NCBI GenBank assembly: GCA_005502775.1
Contig: SCNI01000008.1
Coordinates: 51,458 to 115,457 of the forward strand
From: Microbacteriaceae bacterium 3FA27C10
GTDB lineage: Bacteria; Actinomycetota; Actinomycetes; Actinomycetales; Microbacteriaceae
Length of the DNA: 64,000 nucleotides
Direction: 5' to 3'
Part shown: positions 24,573 through 31,910 of the stretch, piece by piece
Numbering within the stretch: the stretch's first letter is position 1
Layout: each line of letters opens with the position of its first letter
Translations under genes and position numbers: made by a program
Notes under the pieces: generated by a model
Database searches by the model: none
The model's input: the letters and a program-made list of their open reading frames with translations, nothing else
Told to the model about the DNA's origin: nothing

Positions 24573-25133
24573 CAAATTCTTCACACGACGAGGACTCGAG
24601 AGCGGTGCTTCCGCGCTGACCGCCCGAACGAGCTCTGGGTGGTGGACTTCACCTATGTTCCGACGTGGTCGGGGATGGCGTTCACCGCGTTCGTCACCGA
24701 CGTATTCTCCCGCCGGATCGTGGGCTGGCGGACCATGAACCGCATGCCGACCGATCTGCCGTTGGACGCGCCCGAGATGGCACTTTGGGTCAGGGATCGT
24801 GCCGGCGAAGACGTCACTAGCGTGATCCAACATTCGGACGCGGGATCTCAATACACTGCGATTCGCTATGCCGAGCGTCTCGCTGACGTCGGCGCGATCG
24901 CGTCGATCGGAACTGTCGGCGACAGCTATGACAACGCGTTGGCCGAGTCTGTTGTCGGGCTCTACAAGACCGAGTGCGTGAAGATCGACGGCCCGTTCCG
25001 CACTGCCGACGAGCCAGAACTCGCGACCTTGTCGTGGGTGCACTGGTTCAACGAGCACCGGCTGCACTCCTCGATCGGATACCTCACACCGCTCGAGAAG
25101 GAGAACCAGTACTACCGTGAGACGAACCCCTAG
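24573..25133 (+). pseudogene. 5'-truncated IS3-family transposase (OrfB C-terminal part)
   Basis: The C-terminal integrase core of an IS3-type transposase. Reading in frame from about 24573: CFRADRPNELWVVDFTYVPT, with the first catalytic Asp, FVTDVFSRRIVGWR, the second Asp in IQHSDAGSQYTAIRYAERL, and the Glu in NALAESVVGLYKTE. The end WVHWFNEHRLHSSIGYLTP is complete. The N-terminal HTH_21 part and OrfA are absent, so this copy cannot transpose. A GTG at 24639 would start an even shorter frame. It lies immediately upstream of the damaged integrase. Confidence 0.85.
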
Positions 25134-25159
25134 AGCCACCCGGTCCTGGGAGAACCCGC

Positions 25160-25184
25160 CCTCCACTAAACCCGGGGCGATTCA
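25160..25184 (-). repeat. Right terminal inverted repeat of the IS3 remnant
   Basis: Reading inward on the minus strand, TGAATCGCCCCGGGTTTAGT resembles the TGAACCGCCCCGGGTTT ends of many actinobacterial IS3 elements. The end at 25184 abuts the first codon of the remaining integrase frame, which fixes the point where the IS replaced the integrase N-terminus. No matching left end was found. Confidence 0.65.
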
Positions 25185-25989
25185 GTGGGCGACATTCGCC
25201 ACAGTGACGTCCAGAGCTGGATCAGCGAGCTCAGTGCGGAGAAGGGTGCAGCAACCTTTCTCCGCGCCTATGGAGTGTTAGCTGGAATTCTCGACGTTGC
25301 GGTGAAGGACCGGCGCCTAGGTAGCAACCCAGCTCGAGGAGTGAACCTCCCGCGCAAGATCAAGAAGAAGCACACGTACCTCACCCCTGACCAGGTCTCC
25401 AAGGTCGCGGAAGCGTCCGGCGACCGGGCGCTCCTAGTGTTGGTCTTGAGCTACACCGGAATTCGATGGGGTGAAGCAGCAGGATTGCGCGTACGCGACC
25501 TCGACCTCTCTCGCAGACGAATCAATGTCACAGAGAATGCTGTCGAAGTCGGTGGTCGCATTGAGGTTGGAACACCCAAGTCTCATAAGAAGCGATCAGT
25601 TCCGTTTCCCGACAGTCTCACACTGCCCCCCCCAGCAAGCCGTCCTCGGCAAGGGCCCGGCTGATCTCGTCTTCCCAGGCGCTGACGGCGACTACATGAG
25701 ACGCACGCGAGTGAGCGGCGGATCTCGCTTCTGGTTCAAGACAGCTCTGTCGACAGCTGCCGTGCCGGCGATGACCATTCACGATTTACGTCACACAGCC
25801 GCAAGTCTCGCGGTCAGCGCAGGAGCTAACGTCAAAGCCATCCAGCGGATGTTCGGTCACGCCTCTGCAGCAATGACTCTCGACGTCTATTCCGACTTGT
25901 TTGACGACGACCTCGACGACGTTGCGTACGGCTTGATCACGTGCTTTCGGGAACGAATGTGGTCAAAATGTGGTCAGACTAGCTCTTGA
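25185..25989 (+). pseudogene. int: Tyrosine-recombinase integrase of the island, truncated and frameshifted
   Basis: A phage-type tyrosine recombinase in two frames. Part 1 (25185 to about 25630) has the core-binding domain end (DVQSWISELSAEKGAATFLR), the NPARGVNLPRK linker and the first catalytic Arg in LSYTGIRWGEAAGL, with Lys in TPKSHKKRSVPFP. Part 2 (about 25628-25989) has HDLRHTAASLAVSAGANVKA, GHAS and the nucleophile Tyr in TLDVYSDLFDDD. The frame changes at a run of eight C (25625-25632). The N-terminal arm-binding domain, about 60 residues, is missing: the IS3 right end lies at 25184. The frame ends MWSKCGQTSS, coding through the arm-type repeats. Adjacent to the tRNA it once used. 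Confidence 0.88.
25958..25976 (+). repeat. Direct repeat pair near attR, probable integrase arm-type sites
   Basis: TGTGGTCA AAA TGTGGTCA, identical to 15596-15614 and in the same orientation. It overlaps the last codons of the integrase gene, 71 bases before the att core. A 7-base pair CAGACCC / GGGTCTG (25998-26004 and 26037-26043) lies between it and the core. Confidence 0.5.
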
Positions 25990-26047
25990 AACTAGAACAG
26001 ACCCCCGCGCATCCCTTTATCTAAAAGGAACTTCGAGGGTCTGGGTC

Positions 26048-26070
26048 TGCGGAGACGGTGGGATTTGAAC
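26048..26070. repeat. attR, 23-bp direct repeat inside tRNA-Ser
   Basis: The copy of the attachment core that belongs to the intact tRNA gene, covering its T-arm strand, acceptor strand and discriminator base. Identical to 15468-15490. The chromosome without the island would join 15467 directly to this repeat and keep a complete tRNA gene. Confidence 0.85.
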
Positions 26071-26140
26071 CCACGGAACCCAATAAAGGGTTCTCCACCT
26101 TAGCAGGGTGGTGCACTAGGCCGAACTATGCGACGTCTCC
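26050..26140 (-). tRNA. serV: tRNA-Ser(GCU)
   Basis: The minus strand reads GGAGACGTCGCATAGTTCGG at the 5' end and closes with CCGTCTCC plus discriminator G. The acceptor stem pairs GGAGACG with CGTCTCC. The anticodon stem CCACC/GGTGG encloses loop CTGCTAA, giving anticodon GCU for AGC/AGU codons. A long variable arm (GAACCC...GGGTTC) is typical of serine tRNAs. The CCA end is not encoded. Its 3' end is the island integration site. Confidence 0.95.
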
Positions 26141-26209
26141 TTGGCTTGCGCCTCAGCCATCATAACCGACGCAGCGAATCCGTCACGCCACGGCTCGGGA
26201 TGCCCGGGT

Positions 26210-27475
26210 TCAGCCCTCGTTGCCTTTCGAGCAGGAGTACTCGGCCGCGTTCTGGCCCGTGATCGACGGGGGCAGGGCCGTCGCCGTGGCCGCCGGGGCC
26301 GCCGCAGCGGCATCCGGAGCCGATGCCGACGCATCCGGAGCAGGCGCGTCCGGAGCGGCGGTCGCGGGAGTCGCATCTGCGGCAGCCGATGACGCCGGCG
26401 CGTTCGGGTCGGCCACCGCCCCCAGCCCGAGATTGGTTCCCCCTGCCGTCGCCACGGGCTGGTCGGCCGCGATCGCCGTGAACAGCACCGCCGCATCGTC
26501 GGCGAGCGGCTGCACCTTGCCGGCATAGACCCCCGAGCCGCCAGTGGTGCCGGGATAGGCCACGAAGGTCACCTTCTCGAGCGGGATGTCCTTCAGTGCC
26601 AGCGCGATCGACACCAGCGTGTCGGCCGATGCGAGGCTCTTCGAGAGCTGCATGTTGCCCGAGGCGGCGCGCGCGATGCCGTAGAGCTTCGAGAAGTCCG
26701 ACAGCGTGGAGTCGGACTTGATGGTGCGCACGAGCGACGACAGGAACACCTGCTGTGACGAGATGCGCCCGAGGTCGCTGCCGTCGCCCACGCCGTGGCG
26801 CGTGCGTAGGAACTGCAGCGCATCCATGCCCGCGAGCGTGTGCGTTCCGGCGGTGAGGTGCACGCCGGTGTAGTCGTCGTCGATCGGCTCCGCCACGCAC
26901 ACGGGCACGCCGCCCACCGCGTTCGACATCTCGATCACCCCGTTGAACTGGATCTCGGCGGCGAACGGGATGCTCAGCCCCGTCAGCGCCTCGATGGTGA
27001 GCACGGTGCAGGGCAGGCCGCCGTACGAGAGCGTCACATTGAGGGGCTGAGCTTCCATCGCGTCGAAGCTCCCGCCCGTGGGGTCGGGGCACGAGGGGAT
27101 GGGCACCACCATGTCGCGGGGAAAGCTCACGACGGTGGCGTTCGAGTGATCCTGCGCGATGTGCAGCAGCATCGTGACGTCGTTGAGGTTGCCCTCGGTC
27201 TCGCCGTAGGCATCCCCTTGGCCCTGCCGGCTGTCGCTGCCGACGAGCAGGAGGTTCACGCCGCCGTCGATGGCCGAGAGCTGCGGGGGCGGGCCGCCGG
27301 TATCGCCGGCGAGCGAGACGGTCTGCACCTCGCTCGAGACGCTCCAGGTCGCGTAGCCCGCGAAGGCCGCCCCACTGACCGCGACCACGAGCGCTGCGAC
27401 GCCCACGAACTTCGCCACGAGCGCGAAGGGATGCGGGGTCTTCAAGCGGCCATGGCGGGCGATCGGATGAGTCAT
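26210..27475 (-). CDS. LCP (LytR-CpsA-Psr) family protein
   Basis: A 421-residue membrane-anchored cell-wall protein. One N-terminal membrane helix lies at about residues 18-45 (ALVAKFVGVAALVVAVSGAA). The LCP domain (about 75-300) shows LLLVGSDSRQGQGDAYGETE, NDVTMLLHIAQDHSNATVVS, FPRDMVVPIPS and DALQFLRTRHGVGDGSDLGR, with the Arg/Asp set that binds the polyprenyl pyrophosphate. These enzymes transfer glycopolymers from lipid carriers to peptidoglycan on the outer face of the membrane. The C-terminus is a long Ala/Pro/Asp-rich stretch (about residues 335-400) before a short end with one Cys. Lies next to tRNA-Ser, outside the island. Confidence 0.9.
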   Translation of the reverse strand: MTHPIARHGRLKTPHPFALVAKFVGVAALVVAVSGAAFAGYATWSVSSEVQTVSLAGDTGGPPPQLSAIDGGVNLLLVGSDSRQGQGDAYGETEGNLNDVTMLLHIAQDHSNATVVSFPRDMVVPIPSCPDPTGGSFDAMEAQPLNVTLSYGGLPCTVLTIEALTGLSIPFAAEIQFNGVIEMSNAVGGVPVCVAEPIDDDYTGVHLTAGTHTLAGMDALQFLRTRHGVGDGSDLGRISSQQVFLSSLVRTIKSDSTLSDFSKLYGIARAASGNMQLSKSLASADTLVSIALALKDIPLEKVTFVAYPGTTGGSGVYAGKVQPLADDAAVLFTAIAADQPVATAGGTNLGLGAVADPNAPASSAAADATPATAAPDAPAPDASASAPDAAAAAPAATATALPPSITGQNAAEYSCSKGNEG

Positions 27476-27641
27476 GACGGGGCGGGATCCCGGGGTTGTC
27501 GGAGAGCGGTCGGAGTCTGGCGTCGCGGGTAAGCGGACCTTCCATGATTGCGGATGAAACTGAGAGTCCCATAGGCAGGGTTGACTTGTCGACCCTCATG
27601 CCTATATTCAATGCATTAGTTGATAAAGCGATTGGTTGATC

Positions 27642-28037
27642 ATGGATGACGCGAACACGCCGACGGGCGACACGGACGAGCAGCTCGATCGCGCGTTCCT
27701 CGCCCTCGCCGACCCGGTGCGGCGCGGCATCATCGCCCGCCTGAGCCAGGGCCCCGCCACCGTGAACGAGCTCGCCGAACCGGTGAGCATCACGGTTCAG
27801 GCGGTCTCGAAGCACATCCAGGTTCTCGAGGCCGCCGGGCTGGTCACGCGCAGCCGCGACGCGCAGCGCCGGCCGGTGCATCTCGCCCCGGCCGCCCTCG
27901 AGCGGCTCACGGCCTGGATCGACCGCTATCGCCTGGCGCACGAGCAGCAGTTCCGCCGCCTCGACGCCCTCCTTGCCCAGCCGGGCACCACCACCGGACA
28001 ACCCGCAACACCGATCGAACAGGAGAAGAAGAAATGA
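27642..28037 (+). CDS. ArsR/SmtB family winged-helix regulator
   Basis: A 131-residue ArsR-type regulator. The winged helix covers residues about 15-95: LDRAFLALADPVRRGIIARL, SQGPATVNELAEPVSITVQA, VSKHIQVLEAAGLVTRSRDA. The start ATG at 27642 lies after an AT-rich region with TATTCAATGCATTAGTTGAT. The stop overlaps the ATG of the AHSA1 gene. ArsR regulators coupled to SRPBCC/AHSA1 partners form a well-known pairing; the inducer is unknown. Confidence 0.88.
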   Translation: MDDANTPTGDTDEQLDRAFLALADPVRRGIIARLSQGPATVNELAEPVSITVQAVSKHIQVLEAAGLVTRSRDAQRRPVHLAPAALERLTAWIDRYRLAHEQQFRRLDALLAQPGTTTGQPATPIEQEKKK

Positions 28038-28507
28038 GCAATCCCGTCACCATCACCGCCCCCGAGGGCACACCCTTCATCGACATCGTGCGGGAGTTCG
28101 ACGCCCCCGTCGACGCCGTCTTCGCCGCCTACGCCGACCCCGAGCTGGTGAAGCAGTGGCTCGGCCCGAACGGCTACGAGATGACCGTCGACGAGTACTC
28201 CCTCACCACGGGCGGCCGCTACCGCTACGTGCACAGCTCGCCGGCCGGCGGCAGCTTCGCCTTCAACGGCGTCTTCCACGTCGTGCGGCCGAACGAGCTC
28301 ATCGTGCAGACCTTCGAGTTCGAAGGGATTCCGGATGTCGCGAGCCTCGAGTCGCTCCGCTTCCACGACCTCGGCGACGGCCGCACGCGCCTCACCGGGC
28401 ACAGCGTGTTCCCGAGCATCGAGGCGCGCGACGGCATGATCGCCAACGGCATGGAGCACGGCGTCGTCGAAGGCTACGAGCGGCTGGATGCGCTGCTCGC
28501 GGCCTGA
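28034..28507 (+). CDS. SRPBCC/AHSA1 domain protein
   Basis: A 157-residue AHSA1-type START-like protein: FIDIVREFDAPVDAVFAAYA, DPELVKQWLGPNGYEMTVDE, GGRYRYVHSSPAGGSFAFNG, FHVVRPNELIVQTFEFEG and the C-terminal helix GMIANGMEHGVVEGYERLDA. The domain folds around a hydrophobic cavity. It overlaps the ArsR gene by four bases, so it is the target of that regulator. Members are often annotated as activators or polyketide-cyclase-like, without proven function here. Confidence 0.87.
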   Translation: MSNPVTITAPEGTPFIDIVREFDAPVDAVFAAYADPELVKQWLGPNGYEMTVDEYSLTTGGRYRYVHSSPAGGSFAFNGVFHVVRPNELIVQTFEFEGIPDVASLESLRFHDLGDGRTRLTGHSVFPSIEARDGMIANGMEHGVVEGYERLDALLAA

Positions 28508-28559
28508 ACGACGGTGCCGGTGAGACCCCGAGAGGAGTCTCACCGGCACCGTCGTTCAG
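28504..28559. terminator. Long perfect stem-loop between convergent genes
   Basis: Arms of 23 bases (28504-28526 and 28537-28559) starting CTGAACGACGGTGCCGGTGA pair perfectly around a 10-base loop. It contains the AHSA1 stop codon and ends five bases before the stop of the convergent wall-binding gene. It likely stops transcription from both sides, although neither side has a strong T-run. Confidence 0.65.
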
Positions 28560-28563
28560 TGAC

Positions 28564-29219
28564 TCAGTCCGAACTGCAGGCGGTCAGGTTCTCGACCGCT
28601 GCGGACAGGGTCGCCGTGCCGCCGAGCAGGGTCACCTTGGTCGCGCCGAGCTGCGTGATCGCCGCCAGCGTCTCTGCGGGGATGCAGGTGCCCGGAACGG
28701 TGAAGAGCGGCGCATCCGTGAGCGGCGCCAGCGCAGAGCCCGAGAGCGCGTCGGAGAACTTCTCACCTGTCGCCAGGTACACCTGCGAAGCACTCGACAG
28801 GAAGTGCCCGTTGATGGCGCGCGACGCGGCATACCGGTCGGCTCCTCCCAGCCTCACCGTCGTGGCCAGCGCCTGAGCATCGGCTTCGATCCCGGTGCTG
28901 ACCGAGTTCGGGCCTCCGGCGATCACGAGCTGGGTGACACCCAGCTTCGTGATCAGCGCCTTCGTGGCGGCATCGAGGTGCGCGGCGCCGCCGTCGACGA
29001 GGATGACGGGACGTTCACGTTCTGTGCCTCGAAGTCGTAATCGAGGATGAGGGCATCGGTGGGCACCGTTGCGGCGCGCGGGGCCGCGGCGACCGCCGGT
29101 GCGCCCGACGCGACGGGGGCGGCACCGACCAGGGTGCCGAGCGCGAGTGCGGCGACGGTCGCGCTCGCGAGCAACGACGTTCGGCGCACCCGGCCTGACG
29201 GGAAACGGGGGTGATCCAC
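28564..29219 (-). pseudogene. Decayed secreted protein with cell wall binding repeat 2
   Basis: The N-terminal part, from GTG at 29219 (GAGAGGA upstream), is a signal peptide: RRTSLLASATVAALALGTLV, then an Ala/Pro region and LILDYDFEAQN, the usual opening of a LamG/concanavalin-like domain. After that the frame runs to a stop without homology. In another frame, from about 29035, there is a clear cell-wall-binding repeat: GTERERPVILVDGGAAHLDA, TQLVIAGGPNSVSTG, VRLGGADRYAASRAINGHFL and a second ALSGSALAPLTDAPLF unit. The signal and the repeat thus belong to different frames with little between, so a catalytic middle was probably deleted with a frameshift. The upstream operator TCGAACCGGTTCGA marks it as a target of the neighbouring LacI. 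Confidence 0.6.
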
Positions 29220-29323
29220 GGGGAATCCTCTCGGTGGTGTCGGTCGCGGCGCCGCCGTATCGAAGACACCGGATGCGGGGTCACCGAGAGGATGCGCCAT
29301 TGCGAGCGGCCCGACTGCATACG

Positions 29324-29337
29324 TCGAACCGGTTCGA
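29324..29337. promoter_or_regulatory. LacI operator 1 (TCGAACCGGTTCGA)
   Basis: Perfect 14-base palindrome upstream of the wall-binding gene remnant, 105 bases from its GTG. In minus-strand sense a possible TTGCCG / TACACT promoter lies just before it. Identical to the copies at 29466 and 30547. Confidence 0.75.
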
Positions 29338-29433
29338 TGAGTGTAAACACAGCAAGAGTCGAGCGGCAAGGGCTGATTTTCCGCCGAATCCGTGCTAACG
29401 CCGCCCCGCCAAGGTCGTTCGACGACATCGGAC

Positions 29434-29479
29434 TTGCATTTTCGAGCACTGAGCGTCTATTTTGATCGAACCGGTTCGA
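29434..29479 (+). promoter_or_regulatory. lacI promoter with operator 2
   Basis: TTGCAT (29434-29439), an 18-base spacer and TATTTT (29458-29463) form a promoter. The palindrome TCGAACCGGTTCGA at 29466-29479 starts two bases after the -10. A bound repressor would block its own gene, so autorepression is expected. Confidence 0.65.
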
Positions 29480-29506
29480 ATAGTGCCGGCCGACCCTAGG
29501 AGCAGC

Positions 29507-30508
29507 GTGGCCACCATCGGAGATGTCGCACGAGAAGCCGGTGTTTCTCGCAGCACGGTCTCCTATGCGCTTTCCGGCAAACGCACGATCTCGCAAGAGA
29601 CGCGCGAGCGCATCGAGTCGGCCATCTCCCGACTCGGATTCACCGTCAATGCCGGTGCGCGCGCTCTCGCGACCTCCGAGACGATGGTACTCGGGCTGTT
29701 CCTGCAGTTCCACGAAGACGAGTTCCCGCCGGCGATGCTGCAGTACATCTACTCGATCTCGCAGGCCGCCCGGGAAGAGGGCTACGACATCCTCATGGTC
29801 ACCGACGCCGATGGGCCGGCGGCCGTGCGGCGCATCACGTCGTCGAACATGGTCGACGGCATCATCCTGCTCGACATCGCACACGACGACCCGCGGCTGG
29901 AGCCCCTCCGGTCGGCACGGCAGCCGGCCGCACTGATCGGCCTGCCCCGGGACACCGAGGGGGTCGACGTGTTCGACCTGGACTTCGGCGAGGCGGCGCG
30001 CCTGCTCGTGGACCACCTCTACGGGCTCGGCCACCGGGAGGTCATCCTCCTGGCCCCGCCCCGGCACGTGTTCGAGCGTGGCGGGGCCTATGCGTGGCGC
30101 TTCCGGGACGCGGCGATGGAGCGGGCGGCCCGATACGGCATCACGCTCTACACCTACTACGGCGAGTCCCAGCAGCCGGCCATCAACCGGAGCCTGAACG
30201 CGATCCTCGATGCCCGCCCCAGCGCCACGGCGCTGATCGTGCACAACGACGCCTCGATCGCGGCGCTCCCGCAGATCCTCCAGGAACGGGGAACGAGCGT
30301 CCCCGGCGACCTCTCGGTCGTCAGCCTGTTCCCTCGAGAATTCGGGCGGAGTTTTCAGTTGCCCTACACGGCGATCGAGACCTCGCCCGACGCCTTGGCC
30401 CGCGAAGCGGTCCAGCACCTGGTTCGCCGAATCATCGATCCGGACTACGCTCCGCCGATCGTGAAGTTCATCGAACCGCAATTGACGATCCGGGGAAGCA
30501 CGGCCTGA
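29507..30508 (+). CDS. LacI family regulator of the MGH1/ABC sugar locus
   Basis: A 333-residue LacI/GalR repressor. Helix-turn-helix VATIGDVAREAGVSRSTVSY and hinge region, then a sugar-binding-protein-like domain from about residue 60 (ETMVLGLFLQFHEDEFPPAM). The GTG at 29507 follows TAGGAGCAGC; the upstream TTG at 29462 lies inside the promoter/operator and is rejected. Three identical palindromes TCGAACCGGTTCGA flank it: before the wall-binding remnant, in its own promoter, and before the ABC binding-protein gene. Ends in an intrinsic terminator. Confidence 0.9.
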   Translation: MATIGDVAREAGVSRSTVSYALSGKRTISQETRERIESAISRLGFTVNAGARALATSETMVLGLFLQFHEDEFPPAMLQYIYSISQAAREEGYDILMVTDADGPAAVRRITSSNMVDGIILLDIAHDDPRLEPLRSARQPAALIGLPRDTEGVDVFDLDFGEAARLLVDHLYGLGHREVILLAPPRHVFERGGAYAWRFRDAAMERAARYGITLYTYYGESQQPAINRSLNAILDARPSATALIVHNDASIAALPQILQERGTSVPGDLSVVSLFPREFGRSFQLPYTAIETSPDALAREAVQHLVRRIIDPDYAPPIVKFIEPQLTIRGSTA

Positions 30509-30509
30509 G

Positions 30510-30537
30510 AGAGGGGGACTCTGTGCCCTCTTTTTTT
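30510..30537 (+). terminator. Intrinsic terminator after lacI
   Basis: AGAGGG (30510-30515) pairs with CCCTCT (30526-30531) around a 10-base loop, followed by seven T in a row. Classical rho-independent terminator that separates lacI from the ABC operon, so the operon depends on its own operator-controlled promoter. Confidence 0.8.
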
Positions 30538-30546
30538 GCCCATGAA

Positions 30547-30560
30547 TCGAACCGGTTCGA
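30547..30560. promoter_or_regulatory. LacI operator 3 (TCGAACCGGTTCGA)
   Basis: Third identical palindrome, 54 bases upstream of the ABC binding-protein start and just after the lacI terminator. It would control the importer and glycosidase genes. Confidence 0.75.
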
Positions 30561-30614
30561 CGTCCTTAGCGCACCATCCCATCACCACGAAGCGACAATT
30601 CAGAGAGGAATATC

Positions 30615-31865
30615 GTGATCACATCCAAGAGGGCACGCGCTGTCGGCGTGCTCGCATTCACGGCAGTCATCGGCGTCACCCTGGCCGGCTGCTCCAGCTC
30701 GAGCACTCCCACCAGCAGCGACTCCGCGGCCGGCGGCGACTACACGTTCTGGGACCCGTACCCCCAGTACGACGAGACCAGCGCCTGGGCCAAGGTCATC
30801 GACGCCTGCGCCACCGAGGCCGGCGTCACCGTCACCCGCACGGCCTACGACACCAGCGACCTGACGAGCAAGGCACTCCTGGCCGGCCAGCAGGGAAGCT
30901 CGCCCGACCTGCTCCTGGTGGACAACCCCGTCATCTCCACCCTCGCCTCGGCGGGCATCCTCACCACCACCGATGACACCGGGCTGGACGCCTCCGGCTT
31001 CTCGAAGAACCTGATCTCGGCCGGCCAGGTCGACGGCAAGACCTTCGGTGTGCCGATCGGCGCCAACACGCTCGCGCTCTACTACAACCCCGAAGTCCTG
31101 AAGGCCGCCGGAGTCGACATCGCCTCCGTCAAGGACTGGACCTCGCTCAACGCCGCGCTCGAGAAGGTGACGGCGTCGGGGAAGAAGGGGATCACCTTCT
31201 CCGGCATCGGAACGGAAGAGGGCACGTTCCAGTTCCTCCCCTGGTTCTGGGGGTCGGGAGCCGAGCTCACCAAGCTCGACTCCTCGGACGCCGCCTCCGC
31301 CGTGCAGCTGTGGACCGACTGGGTGAAGAAGGGCTACGCCCCGAACTCCGTGATCAACAACACCCAGACCACCAGTTGGCAGGAGTTCCTCACCGGGGAC
31401 TTCGGCTTCGCCGAGAACGGCACCTGGTAGAAGGCCGACGCCGCCAAGGCCGGCTACCAGGTCATCCCGATCCCGGCCTCCACCGGCGGCTCGGCCGCTG
31501 CCCCCACGGGAGGCGAGTTCCTCAGCATCCCGGTGCAGAAGGACACGGCTCGCTACGCGACCTCAGCCAAGATCGTCTCCTGCCTGACCAGCACCGACAA
31601 CCTCGTGAACACCGACAACACCCTCAACTACATCGCCCCGACCGAAGCCGCGCAGCAGGCGCAGCTCGCGGCCGACCCGACCCTCAAGCCGTGGGTCGAA
31701 GCGGTGTCGGCTGCCCGTGGCCGCACGGGGGACAACCTGGGGACGAACTACCCGATCATCTCGGAGCAGCTCTGGACCGCGGTGCAGGCTTCGCTCACGG
31801 GGTCGCAGTCGGCAGCTGACGCTCTGGCGACGGCCCAGGCCGCCGCCGCCGCGAAGACCAAGTAA
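30615..31865 (+). pseudogene. ABC sugar-binding lipoprotein interrupted by an in-frame amber codon
   Basis: A binding protein of the ABC sugar (CUT1) type. The signal is ARAVGVLAFTAVIGVTLAGC with a lipobox. The first 271 codons read normally (WDPYPQYDETSAW, VPIGANTLALYYNPEVLKAA, FSGIGTEEGTFQFLPWFWGS) up to FAENGTW, followed by TAG at 31428. The same frame continues without further stops to 31865 (KADAAKAGYQVIPIPASTGG, GGEFLSIPVQKDTARYATSA, TNYPIISEQLWTAVQASL). Relatives have Gln or another residue at the stop, so one C-to-T change (CAG to TAG) explains it. The truncated protein would lack about 145 residues, including part of the second lobe. Sequencing error is the alternative. Confidence 0.8.
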
Positions 31866-31910
31866 GTCCCGCACATCCCGACACGCACCGAGTATCGAGA
31901 GAAGACAACC

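Larger units (their letters stand above)
15468..26070. mobile_element. Genomic island integrated in tRNA-Ser(GCU)
   Basis: A 10.6-kb segment bounded by a 23-base perfect direct repeat (15468-15490 and 26048-26070) that equals the 3' end of the tRNA-Ser gene plus two bases. A tyrosine-recombinase gene, now broken, lies next to the intact tRNA, the usual arrangement for integrative elements. Cargo: F420-type reductase, SDR with TetR, and a MFS/DUF35/aldolase/CoA-transferase operon with its own TetR. Cargo GC is lower than that of the flanking chromosome, most clearly at 15.7-17.7 kb. No replication or conjugation genes were seen, so it is a non-autonomous or reduced element. Confidence 0.85.

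Noticed and set aside
29462..29464. TTG at 29462 as start of the second lacI
   Set aside because: It lies within the -10/operator region and lacks a ribosome site; GTG 29507 has TAGGAGC.
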